Assembly: GCA_937959275.1 (NCBI GenBank)
Contig: CALGLU010000018.1
Coordinates: 124,001-188,000, forward strand
DNA length: 64,000 nt
Source of the DNA: an uncultured Saprospiraceae bacterium
Lineage (GTDB): Bacteria > Bacteroidota > Bacteroidia > Chitinophagales > Saprospiraceae
Direction of reading: 5' to 3'
Made by a program: the position numbers and the translations under genes. Positions 10,270-18,035 of this stretch are shown here, in pieces. Numbering within the stretch: position 1 is the first letter of the stretch; every line of letters begins with the position of its first letter. The notes beneath the pieces are model-generated. The model was given only the letters and a program-made list of their open reading frames with translations. It was not told the origin of the DNA and did not search any database.

Positions 10270-10827
10270 ATGGATACAAATAGCCAATTCATAGAGTCGG
10301 TCAAACAAAATGACAGGAAAGCATTAACGGTGTTCTACAATGCGCAAAAGGAAAGTTTCGTAGCATGGGCTAAAAAGCGTTTTAGTTGTGACATGGATAC
10401 GATAGTGGATGTCTATCAAGATGCTGTGGTCACGCTCTATCACAATGTCTTACAGGATAAGATTGTGGCGTTTACACATACTCCAGAAGCGTATCTGTTT
10501 GGTATCGCAAAGAACCTGATGTATAAGCGGTCTGAAAAAGATAGACGGACTGTGTTAGTAGAAGATATTTCTGACGGTATAACTGACAAATTAGATTATG
10601 AAATTTATGACAGGATAGATAACGAGCATAGACGATCAGAGCTGGCTGCCGCCCTTAGACAGTTACAAGAAAACTGTAGCAAACTGCTGACTCTATTTTA
10701 TTATCGAAAATATAGTACAGAGGCGATTATGCACCACTTGCATTATTCAAGTGTGGATGTCGTGAAAAGCAGAAAAAATCAGTGCATGAAGCAATTAAAA
10801 AAAATAATGTCAACTGTAAATCTTTAA
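10270..10827 (+). CDS. ECF-type RNA polymerase sigma factor
   Basis: A 185-residue sigma-70-family protein of ECF size. The sigma-2 region includes the D-V-Y-Q-D-A-V-V-T-L-Y stretch (compare the family D-x-x-Q-E-x-F-x-x) and A-Y-L-F-G-I-A-K-N-L. The C-terminal sigma-4 region is weaker (L-R-Q-L-Q-E-N-C-S-K-L-L-T-L-F-Y-Y, then an HTH with S-T-E-A-I-M-H-H-L). The frame can be opened at a TTG (10237), but the ATG at 10270 fits the family start better. It is followed one base after its stop by a membrane TPR protein of anti-sigma type, so the two form an operon. Divergent from the small LuxR gene. The target promoters are unknown. Confidence 0.85.
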   Translation: MDTNSQFIESVKQNDRKALTVFYNAQKESFVAWAKKRFSCDMDTIVDVYQDAVVTLYHNVLQDKIVAFTHTPEAYLFGIAKNLMYKRSEKDRRTVLVEDISDGITDKLDYEIYDRIDNEHRRSELAAALRQLQENCSKLLTLFYYRKYSTEAIMHHLHYSSVDVVKSRKNQCMKQLKKIMSTVNL

Positions 10828-10828
10828 T

Positions 10829-11629
10829 ATGAAAGATGAAGTCAACATAACTGATAAAATCGACAGATATCTAAATGGCTCTATGTCAGGCGTAGAACTC
10901 TCACAATTTGAGAGTCAGTTAAAGTCGAACCCTGATCTTGCCATAGAAATCAAACAACAACAAGAGATTGTCCTTCATATTGAAGAAAAAGGAAATAGAG
11001 ATTTAAAATCATTTTTAATTGGACTTGAAAACCAAGACGTTTCTAGTTATGGAAAACAAGACACATCTGGCAACACTATCAAGCCTAAAAAGAGTGCGAC
11101 TATTCTAACGCTTCGCAAACTTATCACTGGAGTGGCAGCAAGTCTTGCTATAATCACTGCATCAATCTGGGCATTTAAGACAACTCAGGTTAATCAGACA
11201 CAGGATCTCTTTAGTGAATATTACTCTCCCTATCCGAATGATCTTGTAAAAATAGAACGATCTGATAGTCAAGTAACACCTTTGCAAAGTGCGATGACAG
11301 AATATGCAAAAGAAAACTATAAGAGTGCAATCATAAAAATTCACAACTACACGTCCGCAACTCCTGATGGACATCTTGTGAATGAACTAACATTTTTTAA
11401 AGCTATTTCTTATTTGTCTATTGGAAATATTGATGAAGCAAAACAATCTCTTCAATCATTACATTCTCTTGAGTCATTTGAATATGCTGATAAAGTAAAC
11501 TGGTATTTAGCATTAACTCATATAAATGCAGGAGAAGATGGCTTAGCTAAAAGCGTCTTGCAAGATCTGATTAATTCTGGTCAACGATATAAGTTGGATG
11601 AAGCCAAAAAATTACTCGGAGAAATTTAA
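10829..11629 (+). CDS. Membrane TPR protein, probable anti-sigma factor
   Basis: This 266-residue protein has a charged cytoplasmic N-terminus of about 95 residues. It contains the I-D-R-Y-L-N-G-S-M-S...F-E-x-x-L-K-S-N-P-x-L motif typical of Bacteroidota anti-sigma-like proteins. One membrane helix spans about 97-117 (LITGVAASLAIITASIWAF). A periplasmic C-terminal part of TPR-like helical hairpins covers about 145-266. The ATG overlaps the sigma factor's stop region, which fits a sigma/anti-sigma pair. No Zn-binding HxxxCxxC motif is present, so sequestering would have to use another surface; the anti-sigma role is inferred from architecture and position. Its stop codon overlaps, tail to tail, the stop codon of the CHAT gene (shared bases 11626-11629). 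Confidence 0.75.
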   Translation: MKDEVNITDKIDRYLNGSMSGVELSQFESQLKSNPDLAIEIKQQQEIVLHIEEKGNRDLKSFLIGLENQDVSSYGKQDTSGNTIKPKKSATILTLRKLITGVAASLAIITASIWAFKTTQVNQTQDLFSEYYSPYPNDLVKIERSDSQVTPLQSAMTEYAKENYKSAIIKIHNYTSATPDGHLVNELTFFKAISYLSIGNIDEAKQSLQSLHSLESFEYADKVNWYLALTHINAGEDGLAKSVLQDLINSGQRYKLDEAKKLLGEI

Positions 11630-14577
11630 AAGAACCTCTTACAGACCGAATAAAAAAGTGGTAGTATTAAAATTGCCCCCAGCGCTAGAAGACCAATCTT
11701 TAAATAATTAGTTTGGTTTGTAAAGCTTAATCTACCTCTATCTCCCATCAGCGTAAATGATGCCCAATAATATGGATGTTGATACACTTCATGATTTAAA
11801 AAAGCTTTTTTTGCCTTCCAAAGCGCATCACTTTTAGATTCTCCGGCATTCATCTCTCTGTAAAACTGAGTCATAAAATCACTCGTAAATTGATCATCTA
11901 TTCTCCATAAAGTGGATATGATACTGTTAACCCCTGTAGCTGCCCATGCCCGCGATAAGCTCATAATCCCTTCACCTTCTGCTATCTCACCTATCGCCGT
12001 TTCACAAGCACTAAGGACTAGTAATTCAGCTTTGCTATTCAAGCTAAATATCTCACTTGCATATAATGAATTTTGCAGTTGCAATGAATCAGAAACCTCG
12101 CTAAAGGCTATGTAAGACCGAGAAGGATTTACGTGATCAACAATCCCATGTGTTGACAAATGAATTATATTATAGTCTTTGTACAACTCCAAAAAACTAT
12201 CCTTTGTGGCTTGATCATCTACTCGTGAATCTAATGCAATAACATCTGCAATTTGCTCAATTTCTGTCTTATTAAATGGTAATGAGGATAGTGTCTTAGA
12301 TTCTGAAAATGAGGGAGCAAATCCTATCATCTTTTCGACTTCTGAATCATGAGTCGTATGCACCATCCAATCATACAAACCCATTGAGTAGGCATAACTA
12401 ATATTGTAATTATGGATCAAATAATCAGCTTCAGAGCCAGAGGCAGACAGTACATCAAACGGAATATAGCCCAGTTGCTTATCAGGAATAATAACAATAT
12501 TTTGAGCTCCATTCAAATTCGACTCTAGAGGTAAAATAAGAGTTTCATATAATTGTTTAGACGTCAATAAAAAATCAGCAAATAACTTGTCTCGCTCTTC
12601 ATAATTAAAACTTACTTTATCTACGGAATCATCAATATGGTTGCGCAATGTTGAAATATTCGTAGTTAACACAGAATCGACCTGCTCCCTACTGAACTCA
12701 ATTTCTTTTTCATCAATATACATCAGATATAAATAGTCCTCTGATAAAAAATATTGAACAATGACTACATTTTCCTTAGAGGCAAGTTTTTGAGCCGTGC
12801 TTAGCTGGATTGATTCACTATTAAATTTTAGTCGTTCATATTGAGGATAAGTAATTGATATCTCCTTGAATAAATTGTCTAGTGCGAGGTCTACTTGAAT
12901 AATTCTTTCATTCACATTACTCGTATCAGAATTATTCTGATCTTGTAAATTAAGCTGAAGCATTTCTTTCTCTAATCTCTCAATTTTGGACAGCAATTCT
13001 TCGGGAAGCTCAGCATCCAGCAGCAGTTTTCTATTTTCCAATTCTTCTAAAATAACTAAGGATTTATTTTTTTCAATAATCTCAAAAGCACGTTCAACAA
13101 AATCTACATTGGCTGTTTTTTCAAATAGGATGTAATACACACCTATAGCCCGATCATATATTTTTTTGACTTCTGATGATAAAAAGAGTTTCGACTCTTG
13201 ACTTTTAACATCGCTTCTCACTGCCTGGATTCCTACGTCGATTTTAGAGTATAAAGAATCGAATTTATATAAATAGTTGAGCTCTTGGCTTTGTTCGTAT
13301 TGGTCAATAAATAAATGAGAATAATCATCTAAGACCTCCAAATAATTAGGCAAACCATTTTTTATTGTTTCTAAATTGGGATTATCAAATGCATTAAAAT
13401 ACTGCAAAGAATTTTCAAAGCTGGTTTCAGATTTAATATATTTCTGTTGCTTCCATTCTAATTCAGCACGATGGTAATGATAGAGTCCAAAGGCAATAGA
13501 ATCTAACTCCGACGACAAAAGTCCTCTAACATCTTCAATATAATGATTAGCCTTATTGTATAGATTATTATCAGTAAATAAAGACACTAGGTTTAGATAG
13601 TTTTGGATCACATGATAAACTCTATCCTCACTAACTCCATTTAAGGATATGGCTTTTAAATAATAGGATTCCGCTGCTTTGACATCGCCTAAAAATTGAT
13701 GAGCTATCGCAAGGTTATTATATGCATCTGACAACACCAATTGTGATCTATTTGATTTGTTTGGCTGGTTTTCTATAATATGAATAGCCTTACTGGCAGC
13801 ATTGATCATTTCTGAAGGATTATTACTTTTTAAGTAATAATTAAAAACATCAGATGCATAGAGCCTTGCTATAACTTCTTCTTCATCTTTGTATAATTCT
13901 TCAGCTAATAAAATTGAAGATTGCATATACTTCTTCCCCTCCTCTAAATCATTCATTTCTAAACAAGTGTAACTTAAAATACTATACGTAGATTGCAGCA
14001 ATCGGTCATCACGGTTACTCTGTTTCAATTGATGTTCTATGGAGTTGACAAATGATTTTTCAGCTCGAACAAAATCTCCTTTTTCAAAATATGCATTACC
14101 GAGATTCTTTAGTGTCTTAGCAAGAGTCAATACATGCTGATTAGAATTTATTGATCGATAATAAACTGCTTTTTCATAAGATTCGATCGCTAAATCATAG
14201 AGACTCTTTCTATAAAAGGCTACTCCCTTTTTATGATAATAAAGACCTAATTGATCATGAGCTACCAATGTACTATCACCCTTAATAAGTAATGAGTCTA
14301 TATGTTGTATTGTCTTAAATAATTCATCATATTCTCGTAAGGACAATTGATTATAAAAAACTTGGATCTTCAATTCTATTCTCTCACCTGAGCTTAGACG
14401 GTTGTTTGATCTTAATTCATTGTGAATAAAATAATTTGCTGATTCAAAGTCTTCAATCTCAACATAATAATCAATTGAGTCTTGGTTAGTTGTAGCTAAG
14501 GAATCAGAAATTGCCTGAGAAGACATTTCAAATGCCATTTGCATTATCAAAAATAAAGGCAAACATTTTTTTATCAA
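11626..14577 (-). CDS. Exported, membrane-anchored TPR-CHAT protein (caspase-like protease candidate)
   Basis: A 983-residue protein with a signal peptide (about 1-22), a long TPR array (roughly 60-430), a coiled-coil stretch (about 500-580), a C-terminal CHAT domain (about 680-945) and a final membrane helix (about 957-978) with a short basic tail C-K-R-F-F. The caspase-like dyad is visible as H810 in L-S-T-H-G and C858 in L-S-A-C-E-T, so the fold looks catalytically intact. The predicted topology puts the TPR and CHAT parts in the periplasm. The start is a TTG at 14577; the first in-frame ATG (14544) would remove most of the signal peptide and an in-frame stop lies just upstream. It converges on the anti-sigma gene with a 4-bp overlap. 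The substrate is unknown. Confidence 0.85.
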   Translation of the reverse strand: MIKKCLPLFLIMQMAFEMSSQAISDSLATTNQDSIDYYVEIEDFESANYFIHNELRSNNRLSSGERIELKIQVFYNQLSLREYDELFKTIQHIDSLLIKGDSTLVAHDQLGLYYHKKGVAFYRKSLYDLAIESYEKAVYYRSINSNQHVLTLAKTLKNLGNAYFEKGDFVRAEKSFVNSIEHQLKQSNRDDRLLQSTYSILSYTCLEMNDLEEGKKYMQSSILLAEELYKDEEEVIARLYASDVFNYYLKSNNPSEMINAASKAIHIIENQPNKSNRSQLVLSDAYNNLAIAHQFLGDVKAAESYYLKAISLNGVSEDRVYHVIQNYLNLVSLFTDNNLYNKANHYIEDVRGLLSSELDSIAFGLYHYHRAELEWKQQKYIKSETSFENSLQYFNAFDNPNLETIKNGLPNYLEVLDDYSHLFIDQYEQSQELNYLYKFDSLYSKIDVGIQAVRSDVKSQESKLFLSSEVKKIYDRAIGVYYILFEKTANVDFVERAFEIIEKNKSLVILEELENRKLLLDAELPEELLSKIERLEKEMLQLNLQDQNNSDTSNVNERIIQVDLALDNLFKEISITYPQYERLKFNSESIQLSTAQKLASKENVVIVQYFLSEDYLYLMYIDEKEIEFSREQVDSVLTTNISTLRNHIDDSVDKVSFNYEERDKLFADFLLTSKQLYETLILPLESNLNGAQNIVIIPDKQLGYIPFDVLSASGSEADYLIHNYNISYAYSMGLYDWMVHTTHDSEVEKMIGFAPSFSESKTLSSLPFNKTEIEQIADVIALDSRVDDQATKDSFLELYKDYNIIHLSTHGIVDHVNPSRSYIAFSEVSDSLQLQNSLYASEIFSLNSKAELLVLSACETAIGEIAEGEGIMSLSRAWAATGVNSIISTLWRIDDQFTSDFMTQFYREMNAGESKSDALWKAKKAFLNHEVYQHPYYWASFTLMGDRGRLSFTNQTNYLKIGLLALGAILILPLFYSVCKRFF

Positions 14578-14644
14578 TCGATAGTCATTTAATCAACACG
14601 TTAAGTTGACAAAATACGACATCCATTCAAACTTTCAAATATGA

Positions 14645-17600
14645 CTAAGGATTTGGCACTGAGCCATAACAATCTTCAATGGTTGCTAAAAATGTTGCTC
14701 CTGTCTCAACCATAAAATCTGGGCTTAACAGAATAGACACACCAGCCTTGTATGTCACGTCTCTTGGCAGAGGGATCGTCCCACTTGAGACAATGGCAGT
14801 TTTCTTTACAACCAATGTATCAATCTGCTGTACACCATCAATGACAACAGACTCTTCTCCACAAAACTCTTGAGCTTTATTATACGCACATAGTATAGCT
14901 TGGTCGTGATTTAAAACACCACTGGTGACACAAACATCATTCAGGTTAGCATAGACATCGACTGTATTTAAAATACAATCCCTAACATCCTGTGCAGACA
15001 GAGCGGGATATTTTGCTCTAATTTCAGCAGCTGTTTTACTGACTAAGGGAGCAGCCATAGATGTCCCAGACAGCACTTCAACTGTATTTAATAGTCCAGC
15101 AGTTTCCACTTGGCCATTTGCTAATAAGTCTACATTATTTAGTCCTAAATTTGAATATGGAGCAATTTCGGGATTCGATCCAGCGACCTGCACAAATGCA
15201 CCGACAGTCATAATATTTGGTTTGTTGTAATTAGCGGGAAACTTTTTGACTACATCAATTTTTAGCCCTCTATTGCCTGCTGATGTGACAATAAGCACAT
15301 CTCTTTCAGCTGCATAATCTAATACATCCTTGAGAATATTCGGAATAGACTCCTTTGACACAAATCCCCAGCTCAAATTCATAACCTGCGCCCCATTATC
15401 AATCGCATAATACATCGCACATATAGCAGGAAATAAGGTAGATCGCTCGCTTTCAAAAAACTTCAAATTCATCATATTCAGATCGATACCGCTATTAAAA
15501 CCTCCAGCGACGACACCTGCCACTCCTGTACCGTGCCCTGTAAGATCAACAGGATTCCCATTCGCATTTAGAAAATCATATCCGGAGCTGTCATTTAAAA
15601 AGCAATTCTCCGAATCTATTAATTCAGGATTTTCCCAGACTGCGTTTTGCAAATAGGTATTATTTTCTTCAAATCCTGTATCAACGATTGCTATCGTTAC
15701 TATAGGCTCTGACACAGATGCATTATACACCGGCCCAAGTGGTTCGATAAGTCCCACTGGTGTACAATCAAAATAACTATACACAGGTTCAACAAGCACT
15801 TGCGAATTTCCAGGCTGACCAGGACTACCAGGGAAATAAACTAATGTCGTTAGAATAGATTCAGTAACGCATAATTGATCCTCGATGATAAAATTATAAG
15901 CTGTTGTATCAACTTCATCTTTAGTCCTTGAAACCAGACCACCAGTTTCTGCTTCTACAGGTGTTGCCCCTCGCCAAAGCTGAAGAGGTCTTGTCCCACA
16001 TCCACAATCACCCACTAAGTCTAAACCCTCTGCCAGCAGATCATTCGTGACAAGCTGTACATCTGCAGCTGAAGCCCCTTCAACATATTGTACTATAAAA
16101 TCATTAGCCGCTCGAAATTCGACATCATCCGTACATATCTGCCACTGTGCTGTATCAGTAGGAAGCTCTATGATATTTAAAGCCACATTGCCTTGATTCG
16201 TAATATTCTTTTCAAAAATCCTAAAATAGACGAAACTACCAGGTGTCAATTCAGCAACTGGAAATTGATAAGGGTAAACTGTCAAAGAATCACATTTCTC
16301 GAATTGTAAAAATCCACAATCTCCTGTATACACTTCAACATATGGATTAATGGCTGTATGCACTGTATCCAACGTTAACATCACAGCTCCTGTTGAAGGT
16401 ACTTGAGCTTTTAACCAAATATCAATGGGAGGCACATTAGGCGAAACGCCACTGCAAGTATTAAAAGGTTCAGGGCTGGGAGAAGCAAACTCTGTGTTAA
16501 AAACTGTAAATCCGATTGGGCAGGTCTCTTGAACAAGGGGCATTAAAAAGGCACCTGCACAATTATCTGGAGAAAAGCAATTTGAGAATGAAGATGTATT
16601 GCCAACATTGTCTGTTGACGAAGCAGTAAAAACAGCAGTTATATTAAACCCAAAATCATAAGTCCACTCTCCGACTCCATTAGCAGTCGTGATATCTACA
16701 AAAGTCTCAGCCTGACAATCTGAACATATAAAATCATGTCTATAAATTTCAACGCTGCTACCTGGCAATGCAATTCCAGACAGTTTACCATTATTATTTT
16801 CTGTAATGGTCGGCGGATTGATATTATTATTTCCATTATTAAAAAAGTCACCTAAAGCATTACAGTAAAAACTGTTATATGACAACGTATTTTCAATAGC
16901 ACCATTATTATCAATCCTGACTCCATATTCATTATTATTAGAAATAATATTCTGAAGTTCCCACGTACCACCTCCAATTGTATTCGATGATCCGGTAATT
17001 AATATCCCAGATTTTTGATTGGGCAAAGCACCTCCAATCACATTGCCAAATACTTCGGTGCCATGCGAAAGGACAACTGCCTGGTCAGCAGAATCCATGA
17101 TTAGATTCCCATCCCCCATAGTGGTAGAGCCACCAATTTTCACATTAAACACCTGAGATCCTGTGAACACAATTCCAAATTGATTTCCAGCATTTTGGGT
17201 AAAGAAATTGTCAGTACCAATATAATTTGATTGAATGGTCACATCAAATGTGAGATCTGTTGTTGAAAGAATACCAAATTTGTTATCAATCAAAACATTC
17301 GGCTTGCCTGCGATGCCAATCTTGATATCCTTTTGCTCATTATTTATCGTATCCAATAAGATGGCCGCGTTTGGACATTTTATAATTCTTAATCCATATA
17401 TCTCTATTTGACTTCCATTGATGTGCAAGCCATTTGTATTTGCTTTTCCATTGAGTGTAATCATACCCACTGACCAATTCGGCTGGGTGGTCGCATCAAT
17501 GACGATATTATTATTATACAATCTAGGCAAATCAACATTAGGGGCAATCTCAAATGGGCCTTGACCAGGAATATCGAATTCTATATTGCCTGTCAGTAGA

Positions 17601-17818
17601 TTTGCATCATTCATTGCTTCTCGTAGACTGCAATGAGCTGCATTACACTTCCCATCATCAATATCATCTGTCGTATTGACAATATGCGTCTGTGCAGCAA
17701 CATCTGTGTATACAAAGCTCCAGACCAAAACCATAGCTACTAATAGCATTTGCAAGCTTTTACTCTTCGCTAAGTAATTTCGATGGATGCTACTAGTAAA
17801 GAAGCAAGGTGTAGTCAT
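14645..17818 (-). CDS. Secreted subtilisin-like (S8) serine protease with N-terminal CSLREA/beta-helix module
   Basis: 1057 residues from the ATG at 17818 (a TTG at 17854 also opens the frame). After a signal peptide comes a CSLREA-type module (H-C-S-L-R-E-A-M-N-D-A-N) with a right-handed beta-helix to about residue 410. A beta-sandwich of pre-peptidase type covers about 420-590, then a short prodomain-like segment (F-I-V-Q-Y-V-E-G) near 610. The S8 domain follows with a complete triad: D713 (V-D-T-G), H762 (G-H-G-T-G), S920 (G-T-S-M-A-A-P), plus the oxyanion Asn in S-A-G-N-R-G. The last ~70 residues are the AG...F-V-x-x-G...I-x-x-C module shared with four other secreted proteins here. It is divergent from an M43 protease gene and lies next to the CHAT gene on the same strand. 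Confidence 0.9.
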   Translation of the reverse strand: MTTPCFFTSSIHRNYLAKSKSLQMLLVAMVLVWSFVYTDVAAQTHIVNTTDDIDDGKCNAAHCSLREAMNDANLLTGNIEFDIPGQGPFEIAPNVDLPRLYNNNIVIDATTQPNWSVGMITLNGKANTNGLHINGSQIEIYGLRIIKCPNAAILLDTINNEQKDIKIGIAGKPNVLIDNKFGILSTTDLTFDVTIQSNYIGTDNFFTQNAGNQFGIVFTGSQVFNVKIGGSTTMGDGNLIMDSADQAVVLSHGTEVFGNVIGGALPNQKSGILITGSSNTIGGGTWELQNIISNNNEYGVRIDNNGAIENTLSYNSFYCNALGDFFNNGNNNINPPTITENNNGKLSGIALPGSSVEIYRHDFICSDCQAETFVDITTANGVGEWTYDFGFNITAVFTASSTDNVGNTSSFSNCFSPDNCAGAFLMPLVQETCPIGFTVFNTEFASPSPEPFNTCSGVSPNVPPIDIWLKAQVPSTGAVMLTLDTVHTAINPYVEVYTGDCGFLQFEKCDSLTVYPYQFPVAELTPGSFVYFRIFEKNITNQGNVALNIIELPTDTAQWQICTDDVEFRAANDFIVQYVEGASAADVQLVTNDLLAEGLDLVGDCGCGTRPLQLWRGATPVEAETGGLVSRTKDEVDTTAYNFIIEDQLCVTESILTTLVYFPGSPGQPGNSQVLVEPVYSYFDCTPVGLIEPLGPVYNASVSEPIVTIAIVDTGFEENNTYLQNAVWENPELIDSENCFLNDSSGYDFLNANGNPVDLTGHGTGVAGVVAGGFNSGIDLNMMNLKFFESERSTLFPAICAMYYAIDNGAQVMNLSWGFVSKESIPNILKDVLDYAAERDVLIVTSAGNRGLKIDVVKKFPANYNKPNIMTVGAFVQVAGSNPEIAPYSNLGLNNVDLLANGQVETAGLLNTVEVLSGTSMAAPLVSKTAAEIRAKYPALSAQDVRDCILNTVDVYANLNDVCVTSGVLNHDQAILCAYNKAQEFCGEESVVIDGVQQIDTLVVKKTAIVSSGTIPLPRDVTYKAGVSILLSPDFMVETGATFLATIEDCYGSVPNP

Positions 17819-17837
17819 AGTCTTTTGTTTTTCTTTT

Positions 17838-17862
17838 GTTCTACCACAAGTCAAAAGGTAAA
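17838..17862 (-). promoter_or_regulatory. TTTACCTTTTGA element in front of the S8 protease gene
   Basis: Read on the minus strand this site starts TTTACCTTTTGA, the same 12 bases as in the element before the ECF sigma gene, and agrees at about 17 of 25 positions overall. It ends about 20 bp before the ATG at 17818. TACCTTTTG resembles the Bacteroidota -7 box TAnnTTTG with one extra base, so a promoter is the simplest reading. Confidence 0.4.
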
Positions 17863-17981
17863 TGGAATTGTCAGAATTAAGATCAAAAAATTAAATCAAT
17901 TAATCTAATCAGGAATCTAATAAATGAGCGCAAGACTCAAAATTCGCTATAAATGGGGATGTATTCACAATAGTTAGCAAA

Positions 17982-17989
17982 TACTTTTG
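17982..17989 (+). promoter_or_regulatory. Candidate -7 promoter box for the M43 gene
   Basis: TACTTTTG matches the Bacteroidota housekeeping -7 consensus TAnnTTTG, 46 bp before the ATG at 18036. No good -33 TTTG is visible at the usual distance. Confidence 0.3.
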
Positions 17990-18035
17990 CCCTGTTGAAT
18001 CTCATCATTCTGTGTTATCAAAAAACTTCTAAATC

